DNA of 64,000 bases from Symsagittifera roscoffensis (lineage: Eukaryota; Xenacoelomorpha; Acoela; Convolutidae). This document shows, one piece after another, positions 47,426-58,229 of this stretch (positions are counted from its first letter, which is position 1; each line of letters opens with the position of its first letter). Made by a program: the position numbers and the translations under genes. The stretch lies in assembly GCF_963678635.1 (NCBI RefSeq), contig NC_087063.1, positions 66,950,471 through 67,014,470 of the forward strand, read 5' to 3'. Below the pieces are notes generated by a model that was given only the letters and a program-made list of their open reading frames with translations, was not told the DNA's origin and did no database searches.

Positions 47426-48470
47426 GGAAGAACCGGAGCGAGCTTAACGGTCGGCCGAGCGACCTCACGGGTTGCGGTCTTAACAAGGGCGGATCAAGCG
47501 CAACCGTCCTGTCCGTAGTTTAGCTTGACGATTCGGGCAAGAGGGTAGTACCCACGCGGACTATCGGGCTCAATCACCCACACGAGATCGCCTGTTTTAA
47601 GAGTGAAGTCACAATGAGTGTGCCACTTGGCACGCTTAATCAGCGAGGGAACATTTTCTCGAAGCCAACGAGACCAAATCGCGTTAGCATATGACTGCGC
47701 TCGCACGTATCTTTTGTTGTGGTCGAAGTGCTCCCCAGGTAAAAGCGAAGGAAAGCTTGTGGCATGTTGTCCAAGCAAAAAGTGGTTTGGGGTTAACGCT
47801 TCTAACTCACGTGAATCAGTACTAACGGGAGTGATTGGCCTCGAATTCAAAGCCTGCTCAACTAAGCAGAGTGTTGTTCTTAACACCTCTTCGGTGACTC
47901 GCCTACTGCCTAGGATATCGTACAGCACGCGCTTCACGCTTCGGACGAGGCGTTCCCAGGAGCCGCCATGCTCGGGTGCGCATGGCCGGTTAAGTTTCCA
48001 AGTAACACCTTTGTGTGCGAAAATGGTCGGAGCCATGCCATTCCAGCTCTTGATGCAGGCAAGTATTTCCTTTTTCGCACCAACGAAGTTTGTGCCGTTA
48101 TCCGACCAGATTGTGCTTGGCGTATCACGACGCGCAATAAACCGTTCAATTCCCATGACACAAGAACTGGTGTCCAGAGATGGTACAATCTCAAGGGGTA
48201 GAGCCCTGGTAGAGAGGCAAGTAAAAAGAAATCCCTATCTTTTTTCAGTGCTTCTGCGAACCGGAACGTAAAGCGGTCCAAAAAAATCAACACCCGTATG
48301 ATTGAAGGGTGGTTGCTTATATCCAAGACGTTCGACAGGTAAATCCGACATAATTAGCTGGATGGTGCTTGCTTTGCGTTAACGGCATGCTACACAATGA
48401 TTTTCGATAGATTGAAGTAGTTGACGCAACCCAAGTTTTGCATATTTCATATTTAAAACGGAGCTCATGT
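47410..48470 (-). pseudogene. pol: BEL integrase, broken
   Basis: The main frame (48,156 down to 47,494) carries IWSDNGTNFVG with the second catalytic Asp, GGSWERLVRSVK with the catalytic Glu, and the C-terminal GDLVWV...ARIVKLNYGQDG. A TGA at 47,494-47,496 ends it, but the same frame continues open (TREVARPTVKLAPVLPSSGG) to the purine tract, so the stop is probably CGA to TGA. The N-terminal region (48,160-48,470) is in other frames, with a zinc-type HCVACR near 48,395 and GVDFFGP (first Asp) near 48,285. The plus-strand frame 47,618-48,271 is its antisense shadow. Confidence 0.85.
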
Positions 48471-48473
48471 AAT

Positions 48474-49300
48474 CTAGTCCTTGATGAAAATGCTTATGGT
48501 GGAGGCTGCGGGCCAACAAACGAACTGAGTATGTCGGGCGTCGAGTAAGATTGGGTGCTTAGTATCAAACTCAATTTTCACCAAGCGCACGATCCGTCCG
48601 GTGGAACGATTGATACCAGCGGGACCGATAAATGTCGAGTATATGGCAATTTTACCACTATTCTTAATAGGTTTGCCAGCGGTGAGTGTCTTTAACTCAA
48701 CGGGGAAGGACTCCATCTGAGCAAGATGAATCACTTTGCTTTCTGCAATATCAAGTTCAATGTGGTCGGTGATTAGTAAGTCCTTGTCACGAAAATGCTT
48801 ATGTGAAGGCAGCATCCTCAACATAAAAGCAACTACTCGTTTACATCTCGTAAAGGAACTGAACCTTTCCCAATTGAACCCGTGTTTGGGATGTTTGATG
48901 GATGTGACATCGGTGACGAAGGAAGATGATGTCTCCAAGCAATTATCAACATCACAAGAAAAACCCTTCAAAAGAATTTTATTAATTAAACGTTCATCGG
49001 GTATAAACGGCCAATCAGTAGTGCTGAGAATGCTCGGACCAATAACCCAGCTGCTATCCTTGAGGGCTTCCGAAGAAATCCCCCGCGTACCGGTTTCAGC
49101 TGGATTATCGCCGCTCAAAACATGGTGCCACTCATCAATAGTGGTCGATTCGAGGATTTCGCCGACACGATTAGCGACGAACTCAGGTAATTTTTCAGTA
49201 GAGTTTAGCCACTGTAAAACTGTTGTACTATCTGTCTACATGTAGGCATGATTAATAGAGACAGTAAAACGGTCAGTATATCATCTTTCAGTCGTGTGGC
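48474..49300 (-). pseudogene. pol: BEL RNase H end and connecting region, broken
   Basis: The frame from about 49,245 includes TDSTTVLQWLNSTEKLPEF, then LSGDNPAETGTRG (about 49,115), the usual RNase H C-terminal and linker signature of Pao/BEL pol. It then runs FTRCKRVVAFMLRML... to 48,474, where a stop cuts it before the integrase. A frameshift near 49,240 separates it from the reverse transcriptase frame. Confidence 0.85.
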
Positions 49301-50737
49301 GAGTAGAGCAGCTTGAAGCTCTTGCTTCGGTATAGATAGCGCTTTCATGGGCGCAACGCGAGCTTTACCAAAGATGAAGGATATTTGAGTTTTGTGCAAA
49401 CTCGAGAGTCGCGCACGCAAAAACCCAACCGCACATAAAACGTCCTGCGAGCTATCACCGAACATGTGGAGCTCAATTTCATCCACAGGCTCTGTGAAGT
49501 AACAACGGGGAATAGTCAATTGCCCTACAAGAGGGAGACCGGAGTGCCACTCGAGAATCTTATCTCTTATGTCTTCCGGCAATTCGTCCTCCCAACTTTG
49601 ACCACTGATTTTCCATATATCTTTAAGCAAAAGACGGGCACTAACTGTGTATGAAGCTACCAACCCAACAGGGTCAAACACAGTAGAGACGAAACTCAAG
49701 ACGGTTCCTTGAGTTATTGCTTTTTCGAGAGGACGATCCACGCCTCTGCTAACAACCAATGTGTCTTTCACATGGTCCCACTTAAGATCTAAGACGTGTG
49801 ATGATTGTTCCGCATCGTTACATTTTTCCTTTATAGGTGAAGACGAGGTTTCGCAATCCTCGGGGCTCATTGCTGAAGTCATTTCATCACCATTACTGAC
49901 AAATTTAGTCAAATTAAATCCTCCCAACTTAAGTAAGGAAACCAAATCGCGACTATTTTTAATTGCATGGGTAACGTTCTCGAATGAATCCAAGTAGTCG
50001 TCCATGTAAAATTTTTCATTTACGACTGAGGCGGCCTCAGGGCATGTGGACATATTGTCAGTTGCTGTTTTTCGCAACGCGAAATTGGCGCACGTAGGCG
50101 AATCCCGTTTGCCGAATATATGGCGAGTGTACTGATGAACTACCACATCGGATGTGGTATCCTCCCGCCACAAAAAACGGGGCAAAAATTGATTGCGGGA
50201 AAGGACTCCTACCTGGAGGAACATACTCTCCTCTCTATATCCGCGGAGACGGCGTACTTGTGTTGACGGAATCGCAAAAGTACAAAAATTAAATTTTGGA
50301 GTAGGTCCGGACCCACCAATAAGGACTTATTTAAGGATGTGCCGTGAAGCTTAGAAGCCCCATTAAGGACTCGGCGCACCTTACCCGGCTTATTCGGATT
50401 TACGACGGGATGGTGCGGAAGATACCACTTGCGATCGGAACGCTTACGTGGATCATGCGGTTCGACGGTAACGACATAGCGTTTCCTAATGTCCTCTCTA
50501 ATTGTTTCTGCGTATCTTTCGCGCAGCTCAGGGTCTTTATTTAACCTTCTCTCCAATGTTTAAATTGGGCGAGTGACGAGTACTAGTTGTTTGGTAGACT
50601 GACATTACTATCAATCCAAAGCATAGGCACAATGTTCTTTCGCCCTTGTGAACGGTTTCAGAATTTAGGATGGATAAAGCATGTTTATCCGCGGCGGAAC
50701 GGGCATCGACTTGTTTGAAAGCACCATAAGAGTCCAA
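49205..50737 (-). pseudogene. pol: BEL reverse transcriptase and RNase H start, broken
   Basis: Frame 50,537-50,737 carries ESYGAF-type sequence (DSYGAFKQVDARSAADKHAL). Frame 50,209-50,556 carries KVRRVLNGASKLHG and AVSADIE (motif A Asp). Frame 49,205-50,224 carries FLWRED, the catalytic FYMDDYLDS (about 49,990-50,012), the RNase H region MFGDSS (about 49,450) and IPKQELQAALLATRL. Frameshifts near 50,550 and 50,220 break a gene that would otherwise be contiguous. The active-site YMDD is intact. Confidence 0.9.
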
Positions 50738-50776
50738 CTCGTACCAGGATTTTATCTGGTCGGTCAGAGAAGAATC

Positions 50777-51408
50777 TTAAACAACACACTTGAAACAAGA
50801 AGAAGTAGAATTAACGGACGGCGGCAACGGACCACTTATGACCCAACCTATTGATAGGCGAACGGAACATGGTGATTTTTTATCATCTCCCAAGGTGAAT
50901 TCAATGGCTCTTACGGCGTGGTAGTAGTCTTGTTCTATAATAACTCTAACGTCCTCATAATTATATTGAGTGGGCTTAATAGGTGCTAATTGTGGATATT
51001 TGTTCTGCAAATCAGCAAAATTGATTAATTCGGAACCAATTCGAATATTGACTTTAACATATGCACAGAGAGAAAATACGAAATCACTATTATTCGGCTC
51101 GGAGAAACTGTAAACTTGACCCTCTGACTCTCAACAACGGTGGTTGAATTGAAACACCTAATTGACAAGTTAACGGGCTCACCTACTAAGCCGAAACGGT
51201 TAACGAGTGAAGAAGACACCCAGGAGTGAGTCGATGCACTCTCACAAAGAACCAACGTCAGGAGACTGGTTACATCCGAGGATACACCAAGTTTTGCAAT
51301 TGGCAACAACCTTTCAAATGATTCAATGTCATGTACATCACTAACAGCGGCATGGGTGGAAGTTTTTGTATTCTCCTCGGCTTTGTTTGTTCCAGCCTTT
51401 TTTGACAC
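50777..51408 (-). pseudogene. pol: BEL aspartic protease region (peptidase A17 type), active site changed
   Basis: Frame 51,025-51,408 carries LLPIAKLGVS and LVLCESASTHSWVSSSL. In the family the corresponding residue is the catalytic Asp (LCDS), so it is Glu here (about 51,236). A stop (after ELVPN) near 51,025 precedes frame 50,777-51,010 with YPQLAPIKPTQYNYEDVRVI and IGWVISGPL, the A17 C-terminal signature. A frameshift near 51,415 separates it from gag. Confidence 0.8.
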
Positions 51409-53493
51409 ATTTGAATTTTTCTTCCGAGGAAATATTCTTTGGCTTCATGGAGCAAGACATTATGTGTGCTCTCACAATCTGGCTTCGGGCTTTTTTTCGC
51501 TCTAGAACATTGCCGGAAATTATGATTGCCATTGAGGCAAGCGAAGCAAAGTTTCTGTTCAGCTACGTATTTTGCTCGCTGAGTATCATTCTTTTCCTTG
51601 AAAACGGCACAGTTCCACAATGCGTGACTACTCTTATACAAAACGCACGGCGGAAACTTAGACTTATCCTGATCCTTATTAGTTACCTGGCTATTGGCTG
51701 CAAAAACTTTGGTTGTTTTTGGTTTAACTGGCTCCTCGTTTTTTGCCTTAGAGTTGAGTACACGTAATCTTTCATGTCCCTCGGACTTTTCTTTCAACCA
51801 CTCATTAAAGTCTAAGAGTGATGGTTGCTGCCAATTGTAGCTAACAGTATGCATTGACCAAGCTTCCTTGAGGTTAGCCGGAAGTTTACTAACAGCTTGG
51901 TTTAACAAGTTAACACTCTTTAGATCATCGTTGAATAACAATGATTTGAAAACTGCTAGGAGGCCAGATATGGCAGTGGAGAAACTAGTGACATTTTCCG
52001 AATTGTGCATCTTAAGGGGAGGAAAGGTATTCAGCTTATCAAGATGCGCACCAACAATGGCATGTGGTTGCCCAAACTTCCGTTGGAAGGTGGCCAGTGC
52101 ATCCTTGTACATAACGCCACTATAACTAAACTCTGCAATTGCGGTTTTTGCTTTGCCTGTGTATGTCGTTTTTAAGTATGTCAGTTTCGTATCATCGGTG
52201 AGAACAGCGGAATCAACGGTGGACTTAAACTGACCAAACCATTCGTGCCAGTTTAACGGGTTGCCGTCAAACTGGGCTAACTTCCATTCAGGAAGATGAT
52301 CTTTGCTGCTATGCATCAAAGATTCCGCCAATTCACGAGCTGAGAGAGGTCAATCCGATGAATAACCTTGGTTTGGATCAGCAGAAGGCGGTGTGTAGTC
52401 TTCGTTGACTGGCTGATAACCAGTATTAGTATGATTGACAAAATGCGGAACATGTTGTGGATGAACTGGGGGAGTATTAAAATACACAGTCCCACCACTA
52501 GTATACGGAGCGGCGGTGTTACACGATGGGACAACAGTTGTCACATTAGAAGAAATGTTTCCAGCATTACAACACTGAGCAGGCGTGACGATTGGAGTTG
52601 TAGCTGCCAATCGCCATAAGTTTGCATCACTTGTGTAGTAATCGTTGATATTAGGTGACAGTATGCGGAACAAAGGGAAGATTATGTTGCGTCTGGACTG
52701 GCGCTGCATGGCAATTAGGTGCCGAAAAAAAGAATGAGAAGCCATCATCAGCAAATGCAGGTGACAAAGAAACAAAACCAGAACCGGGTCGTGCCGGTAA
52801 CATTGGGACAGGTAATGATTCCGGTTGCGCGATGGCAAAACTACCATTAGTTATGTTTGAGCTCATGGTTTGTAAAGAAGCAGCACACGGTGGTGGTAAA
52901 ATTTGTGCACTAGAATGCATATTGTTAACTGGGACTGAAACAGATGGAACAGAAGCTTGCAATGGCAAAAGGCTTGCACTGCTAAATTGAGGCATAGCCC
53001 GATATCCATGACTATGGATTCCAGGGTCACTAAAGGCAGTGTGCTCATGGTTATGACTATAACTTGTGTTTGTTGCATGAGCGAGGTGTGCGGAAGTCGT
53101 CGGTTTTGACGAAATTGGTACAGGAGTGAAGGCCAGCAAACCTGGCGCTTTAGCAACGTCAGGAGGTGCTTGTGAACTAACAGAGTCTACCCAATCATTA
53201 GTCCGATCGGTTGCTACTTTTGAAATAGGTTGACTTTATCCTGTCGAGTTACTTTCCGCTACCTTCTCGCTAACCTCAGATGAACTGTCCTCAAGTTCAA
53301 ACGCTTTCAGTTCCATTTCAATTGGTTGCTTTTTATGATTTTCAGCCAATTTCTCTAGTTCAAGCTGACTTTGTTCGAACTTAAGACGGTTCTCTTGCTC
53401 TTTAAGTCTTAAAGATACTTGATACTGCCTTTTTAGCTCCTCATGGCGTCGTTTTACCAAAGCTAACTCATGCCGTTTCTCACTTGATGACAT
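51270..53493 (-). pseudogene. gag: BEL gag, broken
   Basis: The N-terminal frame (53,236-53,493) is a charged coiled coil (MSSSEKRHELALVKRRHEEL...). A P/S/T/H-rich spacer lies in frames at 52,350-53,156. The main frame 51,270-52,331 has the DUF1759 core (WHEWFGQFKSTVD, KLTYLKTTYTGKA) and zinc knuckles: an imperfect one (first Cys pair disrupted, CVLYKSSHALWNC) and an intact CX2CX4HX4C (CFACLNGNHNFRQC), then HNVLLHE. Stops near 52,334 and 53,233 and several frame changes break it. It would form the particle core and bind RNA. Confidence 0.85.
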
Positions 53494-53496
53494 AGT

Positions 53497-54760
53497 GTGA
53501 ACAGTCGAGGTATAACGAGTGGATCATACTTATGTGACTCACGTTTTCTACTTTCCTTAGACTTATTAGAGACCTTAGACCTGTTTTCAGATACTCGTGC
53601 CTCCGAATCTCTTGTTTTGTGCGAGCGTGAGGATGTCTCAGACCTAGTTTGTTGTAAAGATCCCTTGTTCCCTGTAATGACGGCTTCTGGAAATGACGAA
53701 GGTTCAAGGCTCATCTTGTAACTCTGAGCTTCATGCAATACTTTTTCGTTCCTTTTGGTTACTTTCTTAAGCCAAAGGTCTTACTGAGCAAAAAATTTTT
53801 CAGGATTTTTTGTTTTTCCCGCTAACCTAATTAATTGCTCATTGACGTCGACAGCTTTTTCCAACGCAATTTTACATTTGTAAACAGCATTGTCAATTTT
53901 TGTGGTGCAACTATTATTCTCAATGTACTCAAGTAATAATGAGTGACCTCTAAGCAGCTCATTTTCTAGATTTACACGGGTTTCAAATAACTTGCGTATC
54001 TTACTTTGGAATTTTTCGTCCATGTTTATCACAAGTTGACAATATTCTACGGATGCTCACTTATAAAAAACAATCAATGAAATGAGATACTGTTTTGGTA
54101 CGTAATTAAACTTGCATTATTAAATCAACATTAGCTTACAAGATGGGGGAACTTGGCGTCACAAAACTTCTGCCTGAAGCCTAATTTTTATAGCTTTTCG
54201 AGCTTTGAGGGGTAAGCGGTTTTGCTTCTTACGTGCCTTAAGGATGTTAAGATTAGCGCTATAACGCCTTAGAAGGCGGAGAGTCTTTAACTCAAGGGAA
54301 GGGGGCTGGTAAAGTTCTTTGTACTTCTCAATTAGTACCTGGTCCTTAGCCTTACGCTTAGAGATAAAGTCTTTAATGACGTTCAGAACGAGAACACCTG
54401 TTGAACCTAAACGTTCCTCTATATCCTCGGTTCCGTTCCGTACAGTATACGATTGCACAAATGTTTGTCCTATACCTTAATAACAAATTGACAAGTTGCT
54501 CATTACTCAGCTTGCGGTTTTTGTTACTGCGGTGCCTACTTATTGAGTTATTAATGGCGTCGTGCCAAATTACAGTGAGATAATTCGTGATGAAGGTAGT
54601 ACTGTATTGTTTTCTGGGAGTCCCTAGAATTAAAGTTCAAACCTAAACCTGGCTTCGTAAAGCAGGTATCTTTGACGCGCTTTTGAGACGGAGCGGGAAA
54701 TTTTCGGAGCGCGTGATCCAAGGAATTAGCTCCTAGAATGAATATCATGTACTTAAGGGG
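53497..54760 (-). pseudogene. BEL 5' leader and N-terminal gag region, unclear
   Basis: Minus frames 54,159-54,458 and 53,781-54,032 are protein-like (rich in K, L, E and R; the latter starts MINMDEKFQSKIRKLFETRV) and probably belong to the gag N-terminus or an extra leader frame. 53,463-53,738 is S/R/K-rich. No domain was recognised. Confidence 0.45.
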
Positions 54761-55617
54761 ACCTATGCGACGGCTTCATTGCGCTTAAGTACCAATGGGT
54801 TTGGAAAATTAAAAAAGGTCGGTTGAACTCCAACAACACACACGGAGTAAACTTGAGGATAAACGAATTCAACTTAACTCACTTAATATGACGGTACCTG
54901 ACCACTTACCAACACTGTCACGCAACGAAGTCATTAATCGGACGGACAGAAATGGCTTTGATTTACTTGAAGCGAACTGGCTTTCAGTTTCACCAATGAT
55001 GGGTGGGGGATCAGTCCAATTGGTTAAGTTCCAACAACACACGCGGAAAAAACCTGAGGATGAAAAAAGTCAACTTAAATTGCCTAATATTTTGCAACCA
55101 GACCACTTACCATAAGGTTGGCGTCATGTTACCGCACAGTTTCGCAGATTTCTGGGGACGTTTTGAGGATTTTTTGGCAATTTTTTTTACTTTTTTTTCA
55201 CAACATTTTTCGGAAAATTTTGGTCAGCAGGTTCGAGTCATAAACCAATCCAAAAAACTAGTTCAGTACCTCTTGTCTATGTTCCGATTTCACGGATTAA
55301 TATTACGTTCTTATATATCCAAAAACTTTTGGTGTCGAGAAAAAATGTCAAGTCAGTTCGTGTATGTACCGATTGTAAGATCTTTCAGTTCAACGGAACT
55401 GTCCAAAAATTTTGATTATTGAGAAAAATTACCGGGTGCTAGCTTGCGGGAAAAATTTTAACTGGACAATCGGCCAACTAGACATTCGGTCACTCTGTTT
55501 CGTTCTTCGGTCCTTTGTTCAAATGCGTAAATAACTGTCCGATACGTTGTGAATAATTGTGTCGACCAACTTCGTGAAAAATAGACTTCGGGGTCACTCG
55601 TTATTAAATCAATCGGT
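54761..55617. other. BEL untranslated leader region
   Basis: A direct repeat of about 120 bp occurs here: ggttgaactccaacaacacacacggagtaaacttgaggat (54,822) and ggttaagttccaacaacacacgcggaaaaaacctgaggat (55,021), each followed by a similar cttaa...accacttacca. Plus frames are not convincing as genes. Confidence 0.5.
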
Positions 55618-55635
55618 CCCTATGTGGGGCGCCAA
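55618..55635 (-). promoter_or_regulatory. BEL primer-binding site
   Basis: On the minus strand TGGCGCCCCACATAGGGACC starts 2-3 nt after the 5' LTR. The leading TGG pairs with a tRNA CCA end. I do not assign the tRNA. Confidence 0.7.
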
Positions 55636-55637
55636 AA

Positions 55638-55945
55638 TGTGCGCTCAATCTCTGAAAAAACTGCATTAAACAAGTTTATTTATGGGTATTTTTCGGTAAA
55701 CACACCACACAACAAGAAATAAGCAACTGTAAACGGTTTGCATAATCAAGATCACAAAATCAACTTCCGATTGTTTCGGTACAACTCGTTTTTTTATGAG
55801 ATCATTTGGCGCAAGATAGCCACAAGAACCGGTCGGTGTGCTTATTTTTTTTACACTCTGCTTATTTTATATGCACTGTGCTTATTTTATATGCATTTAT
55901 ACTCTTGTTTTATATGCATCTATACTCTAAATTTGCATTGCAACA
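55638..55945 (-). repeat. BEL element 5' LTR
   Basis: 308 bp, TGT...ACA, followed by the target duplication GAGGT and then the resumed older element (caacccggg). Confidence 0.95.
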
Positions 55946-55986
55946 GAGGTCAACCCGGGAGATCGAAATTTTTCTTAGGAAAACAT

Positions 55987-56431
55987 GGCTTTTTTCCAGT
56001 TTCCCACCCCTCCTAAAATTACTAACTTTTTACGATCTTTGTTCATCTTGTACAGATAAGTTAGATTTTTAAAACCTGAAGATGCACAAAAATGTGCGAA
56101 AATGTTTGTTTGAATTTACAATTTTTACGCATTTTTAAAATTACAAAGAAAAGCTGTTCAAAAATTGGGCTCTTTTTCCTTACCCCCCCCCCCACATGCA
56201 AGTTTTTACAAGTAAATTTGTTGACCACACTGTACGATTGTTATGAAAATTGACATATAGACTAATTAGGCCATGACAAACATATTTAGTCTTCATAATC
56301 AACCTCGTAAAACCACTCGTTACACTCAAAAATTGAAGCTCGTCTGAAGTGGGGGGGGGGGGGGAGAGGAAAAAGAGCCAAAAATTGTTCATGCGGCTTT
56401 TTGCACATAGGGGGTAACTGGAAAAAAATCC
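55987..56431. mobile_element. Family-B-like MITE with nested family A MITE
   Basis: Left end ggcttttttccagtttcccacccc and right end ggggtaactggaaaaaaatcc are inverted repeats enclosing the family A copy at 56,168-56,379. Target duplication is not evident. Confidence 0.55.
56168..56379. mobile_element. Family A MITE with 8-bp target duplication
   Basis: 212 bp. Ends are ggctctttttccttaccccc and gggggagaggaaaaagagcc, with expanded C and G runs inside the termini. The target duplication aaaaattg lies at 56,160-56,167 and 56,380-56,387. The interior matches 57,700-57,899 (ttgttgacca.a.tgt.cgattgttatgaaaatt). Confidence 0.9.
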
Positions 56432-56642
56432 GGTCTCTTTTTTGTCCCCCCCCCCCCCCCACTTAAGAATTCACATAAGCATCAATTTTATGGGGTAACG
56501 AGGAGTTTTACAGGGTTAAACATGGAGACCAAATAAGTCTGACATGGCCTAACTAGTTCGCACATACCAACTTTTGTAACATTCGATAATGTGAACAACC
56601 TTTCACTAGTAAAAACTTGAAGGTGGGGGGGGGGGAAGAGCC
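56432..56642. mobile_element. Family A-related MITE, inverted and degenerate
   Basis: Ends are ggtctcttttttgtccccc and ggggggggggaagagcc. The interior (ggtaacgagga.ttttacaggg.t.aacatggagacc) is a diverged reverse relative of family A. No target duplication was seen. Confidence 0.5.
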
Positions 56643-56710
56643 AAGAGCCGAAAACATCATGGCTCTTCTGCCATCTGCTATTTCAAGTGCCATTTCTTTT
56701 GCAGTTTCAC

Positions 56711-57030
56711 ATGCCGTTTTTGTGCCGTTTTACAGCTTAACTATTGATTTTAGGGAGAAAAGGTATGCTGGTTATTGCGTAATGCAGCCAATGCCGTTTT
56801 TGTGCCGTTTTACAGCTTAACTATTGATTTTAGGGGGAAAAGGTATGCTGGTTATGGCGTAATGCAGCCAATGCCGTTTTTGTGCCGTTTTACAGCTTAA
56901 CTATTGATTTTAGGGGGAAAAGGTATGCTGGTTATGGCGTAATGCAGCCAATGCCGTTTTTGTGCCGTTTTACAGCTTAACTATTGATTTTAGGGGGAAA
57001 AGGTATGCTGGTTATGGCGTAATGCAGCCA
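56711..57030. repeat. Tandem array, exactly 4 x 80 bp
   Basis: Units start atgccgtttttgtgccgtttt at 56,711, 56,791, 56,871 and 56,951 and end gcgtaatgcagcca. Units 2-4 look identical; unit 1 differs at about two bases (gggagaaa, ttattgcg). 80 is not a multiple of 3, so the frame at 56,617-56,820 cannot run through the array. Confidence 0.95.
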
Positions 57031-57690
57031 CATGACATTTGTCACCGCAATCTGACTTGGTAGACTTCGTTTTCATGGTAGATAAACTTTGAACCACAGA
57101 ATGTTGCATGTACAGGTACGGTTGAAGATCAAAATTGATAGTAGAAGAAGAGTCAAAGTTGATGGTTACAAATCATAACTCACAGGTCTTGACAAAACTT
57201 CATTGCCTCTAGGATGTTGGGAAATGTATCTTTAGTGAAGTGATAACAGGAGTCTCCAAACTTGTGAAACTTGTACTTCCCAAATGTCGCACACGAATAA
57301 GCGGTGTGGCAAAACATCATGAAATAGCCGAAACAACTGAAGCATTTCATTCTAATATTTCCAATACGGATAACAGATGTAGTGCAAAAACTGGGCTAGA
57401 CTGTTTCATTAGCTATTTTGCCTTGATAATCATATAAATATTCCAACACCACGTGCTTCGAAGGTAGTTCATTCAATTATGTTCAGGGTATATTTGTTCT
57501 CTTTTATTAGCATTTTTTTTGAATTGCAGTTTCACATGCAGTTTAGCATTGCTCGCATAGCTAGCTTTTCAATGAACGCTATGCAATCACAAATTATTGT
57601 GCTTAGACGCATCAAAAGTTCTGACGACAAGTTTTGCCTTTTCCCATTATAGCCCCGCAGCAAAATACAGCCCCCATAAAAGATGAATAA
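57031..57690. other. Sequence between array and MITE, no gene recognised
   Basis: A 65-codon plus frame (57,240-57,437) has no motif. Composition is more balanced than elsewhere, so a fragment of an unknown element or gene is possible. Confidence 0.35.
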
Positions 57691-57699
57691 ATGAAGGCC

Positions 57700-57899
57700 G
57701 GCTCTTTTTCCTTTCCCCCCACCTGCAAATTTTTACATGTAAACTTGTTGACCACATTGTCCGATTGTTATGAAAATTTACATACAGACTAATAAGGCCA
57801 CGGCAAACATATTTGCTCTTCATACTCAACCTCGTAAAACCACTCATTACACTAATAAGTTGAAACTGGCGTGAGGTGGGGGGAAAAGGAAAAAAAGCC
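57700..57899. mobile_element. Family A MITE, reference-quality copy with 8-bp target duplication
   Basis: 200 bp. Ends are ggctctttttcctttcccccc and ggggggaaaaggaaaaaaagcc. The target duplication tgaaggcc lies at 57,692-57,699 and 57,900-57,907. No coding capacity. Confidence 0.95.
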
Positions 57900-58229
57900 T
57901 GAAGGCCTTAAACATTTTCGTTAATTAGCGTTTTAAACAATTTGTTCGAAAATTGATTTTTGAATGTTCACTTTTTCAGATATCAAAAAATTGAGCTAAC
58001 TCGTTTTTATTCAGTTTTTTATTGGAATAAAAAGAACTTAAACAACGTAATTTTGCTTCGAAACCAAACCAATATCAATATATTATTTCAGAAATAATAA
58101 ACAATTTTTCATTTGTATGCAACAAAAATGCGGGTAGTAGCACAAAGATTCATTTAAAATCAAGAAGTGACGCGGATTTCAAAACGTTGTTTCAGGACTT
58201 TTGAAGAGTCTAGAGCTCGTAATTTTAGC

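Larger units (their letters stand above)
47099..55945 (-). mobile_element. BEL/Pao LTR retrotransposon, full length, coding regions broken
   Basis: The element is 8.85 kb, transcribed right to left. It is bounded by LTRs of 309 bp (47,099-47,407) and 308 bp (55,638-55,945), each tgtgcgctcaatctct...tttgcattgcaaca. The target duplication is GAGGT (47,094-47,098 and 55,946-55,950). The order is 5' LTR, primer site, gag, protease, reverse transcriptase, RNase H, integrase, purine tract, 3' LTR: Pao/BEL order with the family's DUF1759/peptidase A17 features. The LTRs show about 20-25 differences by eye (roughly 92-93 percent identity), so insertion is not recent. Frameshifts and stops occur in every gene. 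Confidence 0.95.
45904..55958. mobile_element. GGTTGACC inverted-repeat element, copy 2, split by later insertions
   Basis: It begins cagggttgaccaacaatactt (45,908) and runs, with a MITE inserted at 46,059, to ttttcggtttatggaggt (47,098). After the BEL insertion it resumes at gaggtcaacccggg (55,946-55,958). Compared with 14,450-15,333, the uninterrupted end reads tatggaggtcaacccggg, as expected. Removing the insertions leaves roughly 770 bp. Confidence 0.7.

Noticed and set aside
47618-48271. 217-codon plus-strand frame
   Set aside because: It is the antisense of the BEL integrase, has no motif of its own, and its codons mirror the conserved minus frame.
54888-55422. Plus-strand frames in the BEL leader
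   Set aside because: They lie antisense to the element, cover a direct repeat, and have no domain.
55738-56072. Two overlapping plus frames rich in Y, F, I and L
   Set aside because: They read through the BEL LTR and flanking MITE; the antisense and repetitive LTR sequence explains them.
56617-56820. 67-codon plus frame in the 80-bp array
   Set aside because: The repeat length is not a multiple of three, and the frame starts within a MITE end; no homologue was recognised.
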